This document shows, one piece after another, positions 45,000 to 58,700 of a DNA stretch of 64,000 nt. Every line of letters begins with the position of its first letter. Position 1 is the first letter of the stretch. Below the pieces are notes generated by a model. The model was given only the letters and a program-made list of their open reading frames with translations, did not search any database and was not told the origin of the DNA. The stretch spans positions 12,396,790 to 12,460,789 of the forward strand of contig JAKZAN010000002.1 in assembly GCA_023053545.1 (NCBI GenBank), read 5' to 3'. The position numbers and the translations under genes were made by a program. The stretch is from Lepidurus packardi (Eukaryota; Arthropoda; Branchiopoda; Notostraca; Triopsidae).

Positions 45000-47900
45000 G
45001 GATTTTTGCTTGGCCTCTACCGCACAGTTTCTTGAGGTGTCCTGGCGTCTTGGTTAATCGACACGGCACGTCTAAAGGTACGCGCGGGTAACTTCCCTTG
45101 GCTGCGTAGCACAAGGCATGCTAATATTTGTGTTTGTTACCCCATTTGAAGGGTTTCCCTGGTGTGAACTAGGGTGAGAAGCCATATGTGCTTAGTATAT
45201 TGGCTTATTTTGGCGTTGCCGCAAGTCAATTATTGTCATTTGCATTATTCCAAGCTTATTATGCCGTCAGAAAGACGTCAAAGGTATTTCGAGGACTGTC
45301 CTGTATTGAGAGATGATGGGGGACATTGTTTACAGTTTCCCTTTCCTCGTTTGCCTCTAAAGTCGCAGGATTGCAATCTGAATATGGATGAGGATTATTC
45401 TAGCTTATTCACCGGGAAACTTGTGGGCTTCCGCAGGCTCGACCCAACTTACCAATACGTAACTATCGCAATAATGTATCTCAATAAAACTATCGCATAA
45501 TTGATCAATTTATCTCAGTCTATAGGAAGAAATATATACAAATGTGTTTGAAGATTCCTGATCTTCTACATTCCGTACCGTTTCCCATGACGAGTTCGTT
45601 AATAGCTAATATTGCCCAAAGTACTTTCGGTTCGGGTCCCATCTACCATTGCTAACTCCCAAACTGCTCACTAAGTGTAGTTGAGCTTTCATCTCGAATT
45701 TATTTATGCCTTGTAATCCAGGCGGGAGGTCTGGTATAACTCTTTGTTCTGGTCTCGTGAGCCCTCCCCTTTTGTCACATTCAATCTGGTGGAGTTGTAT
45801 GATTGTATTGTTGCGGCATCATAAGCAAGCAACGGAGACACCTGCAAAGGTGAGCCGGTATCTTTGAACGTCCTCCAGGGGGTCGTGAAATATTTGAAGG
45901 TTTAGGTTATGTGTAACATTTTAGGCTTGGGTAAAGGAAGGTTCCTTTTTTTCCTTTGCCTTATTTTATCGTATTTATTTTTTAAAAAAAGAAAGAAAAG
46001 AGGAATGTTTTACTTCAAGTTCGTTGGTGCTTACAATGTTGTTACGCTGTCGTAAATCTCGAATTTAACACGTGCTGTCGTGAAGGAGGTTCGAAACAAG
46101 GCGAAATCCGCGAATTGGAACTAAGTGTTCATAAAACTGCTCTTTGGGAAATCTCCCATTTCCTTTGTAACTTAACGGATTACAACGAACGACGTCACTC
46201 GGCTGTCACGGACTCCAATCTTGCATAGATTGGCAGGGCTCTGTCGTAAGGAATACTGTTGCCAGCTATTGTTGCCTTGTAACGACAGCAGGGCAACGTC
46301 ACATTTACGTGCGTGTTATGAAGCCCCAGCGGTACCTCAGACAACCGAGGAAAGGAGCCTGTAGGTACCTGGGACCAGATTCCGGACGTTAGACTTGTAA
46401 CCAAGATCGCAGTAACAAAAGCAAACTTTTGATCTTCCTTGTCTACCACAGATTGTGGCTATAACTCTTACTTTAATTCTACTTTAGTTATTGTAGTTTA
46501 ATTTATTCATTTATTTTTATTTCTTTACACATGAAACTAGTTATCTAAACAACAAATGAAATTAATCATTGGCATCGTGTCCCAACTGCGTAGCACAAGT
46601 TTTCATAACAATGCTCGTGGCTAGGTACTCGGTGCCAATGATTAGCTGGATGCTGCGGCTTCTTTTCAAGTCTTGGTACGCTTTTCAGGGTTTGGGCTTG
46701 GGTACGAAAAGTCCCCAAGTCGAGCGTTTCGGGCACTAGCAAACTCTGTGTGCGCATTTTTACATTGAGGAAGAAAAAAAAGGCAGGACAGGGGCATTGT
46801 TGGCCCCACGGCTTTGTGTCCGGTCAGGTCAGGGAATAAAGACCTCAGATATTTCAATGCTCCAAGGGACACCGAATCGCCAGGGTGCTAGGGTTGCCTA
46901 TTCAAGTCGCTGCAAAAACTGTCAGAGCCGGGCTCCGGGCCCAAGTGAGGGCTTTATCTTGCGCTGGGCGAAAAGCTGTGAAGAGGAGCCGGAGCTCTTT
47001 TCAACACACCCTACCATAATATTTTCACAGCCTTGTCGTTCTGTTTGACCCAAACAGACGTGATTCCGTCTCAATCCTAAACTAAACTCGGGGAAAAGAC
47101 CACAGAACAGATAAATTGTTGAATATGTTGCTATTCTAGGTGGTTCCAAACACCTGGAACACTCACATCCCCAAACCTGAAATCCGACATTCGAAATGGG
47201 GAAATCCTAGCCTTCTTCACCCAAACTTCCATCGGTTATTAATCGGTGATTTTTTTTAAAGATTTTTATTCTTCTCTTTTTTTTTTACCAGGCCCAACAC
47301 CGGTAAATGTTATTTCTTCAAAAGATTTTGCATAGAAAGACGGGTGTTAAAGGTCTGGACGGTCTGGACAAGAAAAAAGTGTCGTGTAACCGTGTTTTCC
47401 GATTGTTGGCCGCGAGGCCACAGCGCATGTGGGGGGTACCCTTGTTGTGTGGCTATTGTCCCTAACCTGTAATCATGTTTGAGTTTTGTCGGATTCGGAT
47501 TCAAATGCAAAAGAAGACCTGAGCTCTTATCAATTGGAAAGAGTAACAATTGACAAAACGATTCGCGGCTACAGCACACACACTCGAGGCTTATTATTAC
47601 TCATCCTCTCCCTTTCCGAGCCTCATTTTTTATTGAATGTGGGGATGTTTTTCCTGGGTTGGAAGATATACATGCAGGCGAATGCGGCGTTGGATAGCAC
47701 AGAGAGAGAGAGAAAGAGAGACAAGCCTTTTGTAGAGCCAACAATGCGCTCGCTTAAAAAAATACAAATACAAAAAATAGTGTTTTCCTTTTGACATGGC
47801 AGAATGATGTTGCCAAGTGTTTGACCACTTTTATTCCACCTTAACCCCCTTTTTAAAGAATCTGCCCCCCCCCCCAGCAAAGACAGCTGCAACAGCAAAC

Positions 47901-49489
47901 GTTAAAGCTATTGCACACAGAGATGGAGATTTGAATACGTGTGCTATTGTTGCCTCAAATTCCACGCCTTTTGCTAGGTTTGGAATTCCTCCCCGCGAAA
48001 GGGGCGGGTCTCAAATCCTTTCGGCCGGAAACTAAATATTTGCACGGTTTTGCCTATTAACCTTTTCAAATCAACTTTGATCCTGTGAGCCCATTATGTG
48101 CTGGTATCCCCCTCTTGTAATGACACCTACGCTAAATCTGGAGCAAAAGGCCTTGTGTGGCAGGAAATTCAACTCAATTCTGTACAGTCGTATGAAAGTC
48201 GTTTCGTAGGAAGGTTTGGGGGTAAATTTGGACGTTTCGTTGTATTATACGATTGGTTTAGGTGTGACTTTGCATTGTTGCTGAGGTGGGAAAGGTCCTG
48301 CGCTACGTTGTATATTTTATTCTATTTCTTTTCTTTTTTTTACCCTTTCGGAAATGCGCGAGTCCGTAGCGGAATCAGAGATAGTATAATTCTTCGGAGC
48401 TCATAAAAAAAGGAAGGAACCGGTGTTCCCTTAACGAAGAAATAAGAGAAACTCTGAACATTTGAGCGGTGGCTCAGCACCTTAGTTGCCATGATTGCAC
48501 TCCTAATTATGGTCTTTGTGCTGCGACGCCGTAAATCTGCCAAGGAGAAGGTGGATCCCCCCCTGCTTAGCATTAGGGAAGGTGTTTTCTCAAGCTTTGT
48601 CCTTCTCTCTCTCTTCTCTGTCCGTCTGTGTATATTCCTTGACGAAGAAAGACACACCAAAAGCCCCCAGCCCTATCCATGTGCAAATCCACAGACCAAG
48701 AAAAGAAAAACCTAGCAGGCAGCACCTTCTCACCCCCAAATCGGAGTCTATTATCCTCTCACTGGCAGAATAGATGTGTGTCTGTACTGCGCTTCTGCTG
48801 CAGATGTCTTCATCATCTTGCAAGTGGAAATGGTCTCGTTCGAAAGGTTAGAAACAGACAATGCAGATTTGGATGACCAAAAAAAAAACGCACAATTTTC
48901 GCGTGGCTAAAACACGCTACACTTTTTTGACTTTCCCAAGACTTCCCGGGAGGTCTTTCTCTTCCTCTCGCTCTTCCGTGGGTGAGCAGAGCAGCTAAAG
49001 ACTCCTTAGGACAGAGATGAGTGAGACATATCCTCCCCTTTGCTGTGTGACTTGGTTCCGCTTCTCGGACAAGCCAGCCCAATTCAGGGCCTCGCCATTC
49101 ATTCTTGGCCGGATTTGAATAGGCGAGAAGGCATGAATTATTTTTTTTTTTTTTTTAAATGGACCAAACCGAGGGAGTGTCCACAAGTTCTTTTAGCTTT
49201 TTAACAGTCCCAACGTTAAGTCATGCTTGTCAGAGGCTAGTATAGGACATTTTCCGTTCTTGGGCTTTTTTTCTGCTTCTAGAGGCACCTAGAGGTGTGC
49301 GTTTAGCGTGTATGGATTCCAGGCCTCGATTGCGGAACTAATACGCTTCGACACCTATCAATGACATCTTCATGGACGGTTTTAACCGTGTCTTTTGTGC
49401 CTTTCGGGGTTCCGAGCGTGTCCAAAGGGACCCAACGCAGGCAGAAGGCTGCCTAACTTTTTATTGCTGGCTATCATCACTATAAAATT
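45000..49489. other. No gene seen
   Basis: Only short open frames without splice-consistent neighbours, signal peptides or family motifs. Visible structure is limited to an inverted pair at 46,563 and 46,648, homopolymer runs and a GA-rich microsatellite near 47,700. Confidence 0.6.
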
Positions 49490-49665
49490 TCTTTATTGAC
49501 CGAGGCCTAAATATCAGTACAGTAGAGCCTTCCTTTGCCCGAGCTGGGTGGTCAGGGTTTTGTAAAACCAGCATAGCACCGCACCGGAATGACGGAAGGA
49601 AGTTTTTTTTTTAAAAAATTTATATAAAATGAAAAATTTTATTTTATTGACCGAGACCTAAATAT

Positions 49666-50734
49666 CAATAGAACCTTCCTTTGCGCGATCTGGATGGTCA
49701 GGGTTTTGTAAAACCAGCATAGCAAAACACCGGAATCACAGTATAAAGGTTTACACAGCATGGTAACTGGGGGTATCTTCCAATGTAAAGGGATTAAGAC
49801 GATTTTCTCGGTCTCAAGAGGATGTGGGGGTAACAAGGAACATAGGAGGGATGGATTCACAGTATTGCCCATCCTACCCCAGAAGTAGGCATTCTAAATC
49901 TACTACGAGAAGGGTTCGAAAAGAGAACAAAACATTCACAAAACGGGGGACTGGTGATGACCGATTTTGAAAGTTTTTCTCCCGGAAATGATTATGCTGG
50001 ATCTTGGTATTAAAGTCTTGCGGTAATACCTTTCACTTCACATTGCTTGCTAATCCGCAAAGAAAGACAAGCACTTGCTACGTTCTACTGTTTTTAATTT
50101 CATATAAATAGCGTCGTCTCATCAACTCGTCAGCAATTGCTATTGCGCTTCCGTGCAGTTTGTTGCAAATTTCACAGAGCTCACTCGCAATTTCTTTCAA
50201 AGCAGATTTGTACCGTTTTCTTAACACGACTCTCTTAACACGACGAGGTATTTTATAGTGTATGGGGTTAAACCTGTATACTATAAAACACCTATGTATG
50301 GGTTGCAAAATAGACTGCCTCCTCGTGGTGCAACCTGGGTAACGCGAAATAGTCTATAATGTGTATACGTGTTGTGCTTTGACCTAGTTCATTCATCTTT
50401 TATTTTATGCTTAAAGCTTTTATTTTAAGCTTCATAGTTTAAAGCAATAGATTTAAATTACGCGCTTTGTAAACCGTCGTGACCTTTTTTGAACTGCACT
50501 GGGAGGTTTGCGAATGGACCCTTTCATTTTCTGGCCTTTTACCTGAATATTACTCTGGGGACCGAGACGGTCGTCAGAAAACCTTAACATTGGAAGATAC
50601 CCTTGTTACCATACTGTGTAAACCTTTATACTGTGACCGGAATGATGGAAGAAAGATTTGTCTGCAATTTCGTTATAAAATTATAAAAATTATTAAATTT
50701 CTTTTATTGACTGAGGCAAAGGAAGGTCCTACTG
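49666..50734. mobile_element. Possible non-autonomous DNA transposon with inverted ends
   Basis: The left end CAATAGAACCTTCCTTTG and the right end (reverse complement CAGTAGGACCTTCCTTTG) match at 16 of 18 bases and adjoin TAT/ATA. Inside, 49,735-49,800 (CAGTATAAAGGTTTACACAG) is inverted at about 50,575-50,636. CAGTAGAACCT-like ends recall pogo/Tigger elements. No transposase frame is present. The alternative is simple rearrangement of the local repeat family. Confidence 0.4.
50246..50292. other. Imperfect hairpin
   Basis: AGGTATTTTATAGTGTA pairs with TATACTATAAAACACCT at 15 of 17 positions around a 14-base loop. Confidence 0.5.
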
Positions 50735-50965
50735 ATATTTATAAATATCAGTAGAACCTTCCTTTGTCCTATCTGAGTGGGTCGGGGTTTTGTAAAACCA
50801 GCATCTGAATGACGGAAGGAAGATTTGTTGGAAATTTTCTTATAAAATTCTAAAGATTCTCAAATTTATTTTCTTGACCGAGGCCTAAAAATCAGTAGAG
50901 CCTTCCTTTGCTCGGTCTGTGTGGTCAGGGTTGCATACACCAGTATAGCACAGCACTGGAATGGA

Positions 50966-52139
50966 CGGTAGGAAGATTTGTTCGAAATTGTGTTGTTTTC
51001 CATGTTGATAAAGTGGAGTAATCTGTTCTCGTAAAGACCATGCATGGTGGCATCTTATCTGCAACAAAATCTGGCTTGTAAAGGGGGGGGGGCAGGGAAG
51101 AAATTTTGGGACTGTCGGTGTCTGGGGCTTCTTTAAAAGGTGCGCTGATCCTTCTCCCTGCAATTTTTGGCTTATGTGGAATCTCAGGGCCCTTGTAATC
51201 CTCGGCTGCTGCATGCTGTTCACACGTAGACAAAAAGTATTATGCGAGAGAACATAGACCGCGACATGTGACACCCTGTAGATGGGTGTTTTTACAATAG
51301 GCAAACCCGTGGAAGCCATTGTGCAAGTTACAAGTTTTCCAACAAGCCTCCTCTTTTCTTACTTCTTCGGATGAGCATAAGGGAGCCAAACTGCTGTGCC
51401 AGGGTGTCATTCAGCTTTAGCTCTTAACTTACGAGGACGAAAAGTGAGCTCAAGGAGTAATAGAGCACACGCTGTTGGAAACAGTTGTAAGTTTGGGTGG
51501 AGGAAAAAGGAGCTGCCATAAAAAAAGAAGGACTTAAGGAGGTTTTAGTAGCTCCTAGCACATAATGAGCCGAGAGAAAACCATTTGGTGACGGGACTTA
51601 TTAGAAAAAGGTCACAATGAACGATCCTCTGATGCCCCGAATGCTGAAACACGAGACATGAAACAGTCTGCAGAGTCGCAAAAACCACATCTTCCTGTTG
51701 TCCATGCGTTTTATGGCCCCCCTTTCCCCCTGTCTGCTTTTTCTTTTTATCTTTCAAGAAAAACGGGCTGCTGCGTTGACCTAATCCGTCAAGTCGAGAC
51801 GGTTTTACCTTAAGGTGCAGAGCGGCTATTGCACACCCCATTGCGTTTTCCGACCAGTTCCATTCTCCAGACTCAACAACTGACCCAAACGTTGTTCTTC
51901 GATCCTTTAACAGTGGCAATCGACACTACCCATCTCTGTGTCCTTGTTTCTACCCATCCTTTCTAGGGGACACTTTAAAAGTTGAAAACTGGACCTAATT
52001 TTCTCCCTCTCTCTATCTCTCCCTCTCTCTGCTCTGCTTTCAAGATTTACGCAATCAAGATTGTCTTCCAGAACGAAATCAGGCTAATATTATTTGAAGA
52101 AAATAGCCATTCAAGAACATAAATGTGTATTTTTTGTTT
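50966..52139. other. No gene seen
   Basis: Nothing beyond a G-run near 51,081 and a CT-rich tract at 52,001-52,040. Confidence 0.55.
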
Positions 52140-52144
52140 GAATC

Positions 52145-52235
52145 ATTCTACTTCAAAATTACTTCAATCTACTTCAATCATTCTACTTCAGAATTACTTC
52201 AATCTACTTCAATCATTCTACTTCAAAATTACTTT
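52145..52235. repeat. Short tandem repeat of TACTTCAA(A/T) type
   Basis: About 2.5 copies of a 46-base unit containing CATTCTACTTCAAAATTACT and CAATCTACTTCAAT. Confidence 0.7.
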
Positions 52236-52405
52236 ATTTCTGACATTCAAGATTTCTTGAGTAAAATCATAAAATTAACGTAACTATGTTGTAATTTTCT
52301 AATTTCCCGAATAAATTATTACAAAAGACTGTACGGAACTTAAAAACTTGGAAGACTTTCCAGATTTACCCAATTCCAACAGTGAATATCTTGAAAAAAA
52401 ATATT

Positions 52406-52790
52406 GCAAAACACTGTATGGCATTAAAAACTAGGAATTCATTGTTGAAATTTGTAAAATTTCAACAGTGAATTCACTCAGAAATAAAAGTTTCAGTCAG
52501 AAATAAAAGCAAAACACTGTATGGCATTAAAAACTAGGAATTCACTGTTGAAATTTGTAAAATTTCAACAGTGAATTCACTCAGATATAAAAGTTTCAGT
52601 CAGAAATAAAAGCAAAACACTGTATGGCATTAAAAACTAGGAATTCACTGTTGAAATTTGTAAAATTTCAACAGTGAATTCACTCAGAAATAAAAGTTTC
52701 AGTCAGAAATAAAAGCAAAACACTGTATGGCATTAAAAACTAGGAATTCATTCAGAAATAAAAGTTTCAGTCAGAAAGAAAACTCAGAAA
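52406..52790. repeat. 103-base satellite with a hairpin in each unit
   Basis: Units start at 52406, 52509, 52612 and 52715 (GCAAAACACTGTATGGCATT), exactly 103 bases apart. The first three units each contain GAATTCACTGTTGAAATTT, a 3-base loop GTA, and its perfect reverse complement (one mismatch in unit 1). The fourth unit lacks the hairpin and degenerates. Confidence 0.92.
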
Positions 52791-52799
52791 TAAAAATTT

Positions 52800-55700
52800 A
52801 TATTGTTAATTGCAATGTTCACCGTAATGGTACATTTTGTTTGGAATAAACGTTAGCAGATACCCAGCTTTCACTTGCCCATGATAGGGCTGGTTAAAAA
52901 TAACGATAAAATTAGGATTTTAGGTTTAAGTCAAGTAGAATGAAAAGGTCGTGTGTTTTTTTAGTGGCTTTTAGGGGGAATTAAGATGTAACTTATGCGC
53001 AAATTGGATCATTCCTTCGAGCAATCGTGAAGCCCAGCTGGTCAGAGTCGTTTACGCCAATTAGTGTGTCCTCTTAATGGCAAGTTCCGCGGCTGAGTTA
53101 CCTGCTAACAACCCGCGCTGTGTGTAGAGCGAGAGCCACAGCTGGTCAGTGCGGCTTTTGGGGAAAGAAATTGCCATCAAACCGTACTAAAATGGTGGCA
53201 GGTATTCTGAAAACAGGGCGGAGCTAGATTCCGTTTGGGTGGCATAACTGGTTAACCAACGAGGATACTTTAGACCAAAGGTATCATTAAAACTGGGCAA
53301 AGACCAACAAGAGGCCGCGTTTCCACATTATTTCACCTGTTCCAGATTACCCGAGTATACACGAGATGGGTAACGGGCTCCGTTGCTCCCCTAATGAAGC
53401 CTTCATGCTGCCTTTTGGCCTCTCGTAGAACTCGGGGCTTGAGATAGCGTGGCGTGAACGAGTCTTCCGTTACCACATATGAATACCACCGTGCAAGACC
53501 ATACAAAATTAGAGTGTGATAAGAAATACGCTTAGTTATGCCTAATGTTGCGGACCGATGCTAATGAGACCCACCGATTTTTATTTTCTATTATTATTTT
53601 TTTCTGCTCCTCCTCTTAACGCATCCACTATGCTCCATAATAACACACGCAAAGACGAGGTGGGTAAAAAGCGAAAAAAAAATCCAGCAAAAGTCGTAAA
53701 ACGGTCTCAGCTGTGGCCCATCATGCTTCTTTATTGGTCTCGTGACTGTCTTCGGTTCGTTCCAGTTCCTATTTGCTGGCACACCGTAGGGAGCTAGCAA
53801 TGTCTTCCTTTTGTCTTGTTCAAATTACAGCTCAGCAAATCGGAAATCGCAGTTCGACCTGCCGAGTTAAGTTTCACCAAAGTTTCCAAAAGCAGTTTCC
53901 TTTTTTCGTTGGGGGGGGGGGGACGACTCTTGACGCTGGAGATTAAGAAAAGAAGACAATAAAAGCTATGAACATGGTAGCGTGGGCCCTAAATGAAGCT
54001 AAGGACCTACCACAGTGACAAGTGAGGTTCCCAAAACCTTCGTAAAGTTTATGACATGAACAAAAATTCAGCAGCTCAAAATCGTGTCTGGCCCCACCCT
54101 TAGTCACCACAAACCAAATGAACCGTCACAGCAACCCGAGATGACCAACACTGACAACGGACAATGCCAGGTCCGAGCCAGAGAAAACTTTCCAAAACAG
54201 TACAGACAACTTGGGAGCTGATGAATGACACTCGGAAGTCATCGATGCTTACTCCATCTCCCCCCTGGGTAGGGGGGACAAGGGGGGATTGCTTTTAGTC
54301 TAGGCTAAGCAGGCCAAGTGCATTTTTACAACCCACCTCAGACGCTATATACAGCCTCTATAGTGATGGCTCCAGTTTTTTGGGGGGATTTTTTCATCAC
54401 TTTACTGAAAGTAACTTTGACTATTTTTCTTTTCTTTTTGTATAGCGTTTTAAAAGCAATTGCATCCTCTCGTTTTAAAAACAGCCAACGTTGCGCAGCA
54501 AGAAGAAGAAAAATGGCGAAAGCTTTTTAAAGAACCTTCCTTTACATGTGGATGGTGTTGTATTGAATCGCAATGCCGACTGCCGGTGCGGGCGCGTGAT
54601 CAGAGCCCGTCGTGAATACGAGGATTTATAACCCGTGGTACCAGCAGGGAGACAAGGTATGCCGCATTCTTCGTGCTGGGCGAGAAAGACACCGGGGAGT
54701 CATCATCCGACGTATACTTACTTTGGACTCGTGAAAAGTTTGGGCAATTCCTTAATACCTTTTCTCTCCCTTCTTGATAGGCAAATCACCGTTCCTAATG
54801 TCGCACCTTTTGGGTCTGCGCTGGGAGTTTCAAAGTGCTTTGCACATCCTCGTTGCTAAACAGGAATCGCAAAGGATGATTCTAGAACCAGCCAAGATTT
54901 TGTAGCTACCCTAAGCTGCCATTGTTGATGATCATCTTCGCCTTCGGTACTGCTTTACTGCGTCCATAGAGCCGGGTTCGCGGGACCATCAGCGTTCATG
55001 TCTGGTTCCATGACATGTTATAAGCAATGTCTCAATTGCTGAGCTGGAATGGTTTAGGCATCAGAGGGAGAGTTAAGAGGAGCTCCCTGCCGAGATCCGA
55101 CAAGTGGCACGGAGGTGAAAATGAAGACAAATGACCACGTTTTGGCCAGCGTCATCGATCATGACCCATGCCAAGTCTTCTATACAACCCAATTCCAAGG
55201 ACTTTGAAAAAGCCTTGGCTAAGGCACAGATTCGGGGCCTTTTAGTCAACAAGGATATCCACTCACAACACCCGTTAAAGATTCTGTCTCTCCCGCCTTA
55301 GATCCTTCAGGACCGTTTCCTTTTAATTTCCCAAGAAAAAGGGGTGGAAGAACGCTGGAAGCATTCAAAGAGTAGGTGGAACGCTTGGAAAACATTAAAG
55401 CCAATAGGCACCAAAAAACTCCCCAAGAATTATATCTTTTTTAGAAACTACTTAGCATAATATCTAGTTACCAGTTGTATTTGCATGATCTTTTCTCATC
55501 GATCATGCACGGAGAAAGATGCAAGAAAAGATGCAAAGATGCAAGAAAAGCAAGAAGAATACAAGGGTCACGTGGCTTTCTGACGTCACAGACGTGTCAA
55601 CATCCATGCTTATAGGAGCGTTGTTTACGGTTTACTGTAATCTAAGCATGAACAGAAACAGTAACCATGGTAACAGGCGCCGTAAGACACGCCTCGAATG

Positions 55701-58700
55701 TCTGCTTGCCAAGAACAACGCGTAAACGATTGTTCGCAGGAATTTGAAACAAAAGTTCAGAGTTTTAGACTAATGTAGACTAAAAGAGTGCATTGAGAAT
55801 GTTCACACAAGATTGGGCTGAGTATTGGCCACTTTAAGATTGCGACCTTGCCCGTCTTATCAGTCCGCTGTTTGAAATCTAGAATCTATGACGGCGGGAA
55901 TGTTGGCATGTAACACCCATCGATCCTTACAGCAATAGCGTCTACTACAAGTGTCATATCCTTTCTTTGGGGCTTCTATTGAAAGCGGCGGATCTTTGTT
56001 GGCTTTACGTTTCTTGCTCTGTCGTGTCTTCGGCACCTGTTTTTTTTTTTTCTTTTTGGGCTCTTGTGTGTGAAACTTGTCTTCGTTTGCGGCAGTTTTG
56101 TCCTGGGACCCAAAAGAATTAGGGGCGAGACTTTTGGGAGGTATCGGGACGGACAATTTGTTGGCTTGAACGATACAGGTTCGGAACATCTCATGGGCGC
56201 TTGAATACATGAATACCTGTCTTTTCTTGTTGCGGAAACCAAATGTCGTTTGTTACCCAGTACTGAGCTCTTTACGTTGGACTGTTGGAATCAGACATGT
56301 AAAAAGCAGAAAATAAGGAAACAAAAAATAAAAGGAGGAGCGTCAGAGTTGTAGTAATTACGACTGAAAGCTGCGCGCACATGCACAGCTTGGCATGGGA
56401 CCGTGTGATACATGCAAACTCATGAATAATCCTGCCTGCTTGATGAATAGACCGTGTCCCAGGGTGTCCTCTAGTCATAAACACCCGTCTTGAAAAAGAG
56501 AACCTTATTGCCCAAGTATCTTTTTTTCCTCCTTGTGTGCGCGCGAGAAATGAAACATGTTTTCGTGCATATATCTAATTTAGGAATGTTAAAAAAGAGT
56601 TTCAGGCTGCGTGTTTAGAGTGTTCACTATATACGACCAGTGTCGACAACGTTATTATGTTTGGCTTTACTGTTAATCAAGAAAGCAACTCCGGCACTTA
56701 ACTGGATGAGAAATTCATAATTGATGAAGATAGTCAAAGTACGGGGGAAAGGTAGTCTTTACTTCAAAGTAGTCTTGTATTCTTTACTTTTCTTTTTTTC
56801 AGACGGCTCTTTTCAAATCAAGGTATATCAAGGTATATCAAGGTATCAAGGTACCTTGTTAAAGGAAAAAAAAGGAAAACACCCCGTCCTTTAGATATAA
56901 AAAAGTGAGATGCTAACGAGCTAGGCCTCCTATCAAAATATTTGTGGAGATTAATCCTTAGCGTGAGAAACTGTTTTCCGGGATTTCCCTGCATAGTTTG
57001 GACTGTAAGACATAGTTTACGTGAGCGCGGAGAGCTCTTTTGATTTTTTTTTTATTTTGAAATTTTTCATATTACTGTTTTTTGCTTTGGCCTTTCTGAA
57101 TACTCTTTTCAAGAGGAAGACACGTATGGCCAGGATTAAAAACTTGTCAATTTGGGGCTTTGTTGCCGGGAAAAGCTTGTGTGTATTCTAAGCTTGTGTA
57201 CTATTTGGGCAGTCAACGAAATTTTGTATATATTTATACCCTGCTGGACCCTTTACGGTACCAGTTTTCTCTGTGGTTATGTTTCCCCATCTGATAAGAT
57301 GGAAACGAGAAAAACGACTATGTGGTAATTCAGCCTCACTGCCACCCGTCACAACCTCTCTCCTGTGAAATTCATCAAGCTATATACCCGTCCACTTGTC
57401 AGAGCTGTGGCGACTACCTTGCCCCTTTAATCAAAGGATATCGCGCCCAAAAAGCTCGTATAAGTAATACAAAGGAAGGGAGTCCCTTAACTTTTCAGCT
57501 ACCAAAAAGCTACAAAAAAGAGAAAGAGCAGCCATATATACGTACAGCAAATTAGCTCTTGTGTCGCTTTGGGAAAAGAACGGATCGCCGGCACGCACTT
57601 TCTAAGGCGACGTGTTGTCTTGCTTAAGCCGAACAGGAAAATTGTAATACAACACACATAACAAACAAGCTCATGCAGCTCCCAAAAAACCCGACCCGAC
57701 TGATAAGCAAGACATGGCAGTCTCCGGCGTTAACGAACTGCTCACCATTACACACACCTGCGTTTTTCAACTCCACTCGGGGCTGTTTTGGGTTCCACTT
57801 GGATACCTCATACATTTGCTGGTCCCCATGCAGTGCCTTATCAGGTGTGTGTGGGAGCAAAAGAGCCCAGCAGTTTTTTTATTTATTTATTTCAGCTTCG
57901 GCGGCTTGTCTCATTAGTATTGGGGACACTGTGGTTGCATGTGATGAGAGCTGGCTAAATTGTCCGATTGTTAACTCGAGAAAAAGAAAAATACTTTCTA
58001 GAGGTACTGTATAGCAAACAGCGAGAGAATGTCAGCTCTACAGAGCTCGCGGCTTAAAGCAAGATTAGAGGGCGAGTTGAATTTTTAGATACTGAACAGT
58101 TGGTATTCTATAGATTCCATACCTCAAGGGTGTACCAGCTGGTGTAGATTCCTCGCGTTTTTCTTCATTGTACTGACAAACGCAACGGATTATCTCAACT
58201 CGGGTTTATGGCGTGAATCTTTTTGAAGACAATTTAAGACTAGAAAACAACACAAAGTTCGCGTTTTCCAAAAAATTTAAATTAAAAAAATACCCCGAGC
58301 TCCACCAAAACTTACTTGGACTGGTGGGAATAAGCCTGATCCACCTCACCCTAGTCGGACAACTTTTTGTCCACATTCACGGCACCAGCCTTGGGATTTT
58401 AGTGGCTTGGGAAGTATATATAAAGAGCTTGATCTTGATGGTCGTAGAAAAGCGGTCACAGGACTTGAGGTGTGTTGGACAAGAGAGGCAAGATACCCGA
58501 CTAATAATTCTTGTCAGTGTTCCCTTCCACTTTTTTTTTTTTTTTTGGGCTTTGCTTTTATGACCGTAGCCAAAATACTTGGGTTAGCAAGCATGAAAAG
58601 TTATCATGAGCATTCATGTCATAAGCGTTTTCTCTCTCCTCGATGTTTTTTATTCTTATTTAATTTTTCGGGCTTTTTAAGTTACGGTGTGATGTGACGC

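Larger units (their letters stand above)
49490..50965. repeat. Diverged repeat family with direct and inverted copies
   Basis: The block TTATTGACCGAGGCCTAAAT, followed by ATCAGTAGAGCCTTCCTTTG, GGTCAGGGTTTTGTAAAACC and GGAATGACGGAAGGAAG, occurs at about 49,490, 49,643, 50,745 and 50,870. Its first two copies are about 151 bases apart. An inverted copy of part of it is at 50,703-50,734. Confidence 0.7.

Noticed and set aside
45174-45500. 108-residue frame with many hydrophobic residues at the start
   Set aside because: No splice support, no family motif and no conservation in the duplicated copies; the upstream open stretch at 44.8 kb does not join it convincingly.
46195-46449. 84-residue minus-strand frame (VTLPCCRYKATIAGN)
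   Set aside because: Too short and isolated; no promoter, splice partner or recognised domain.
52406-52790. CRISPR-like array (regular 103-base spacing)
   Set aside because: The units are identical throughout with no variable spacers, and the genome is eukaryotic; it is a satellite.
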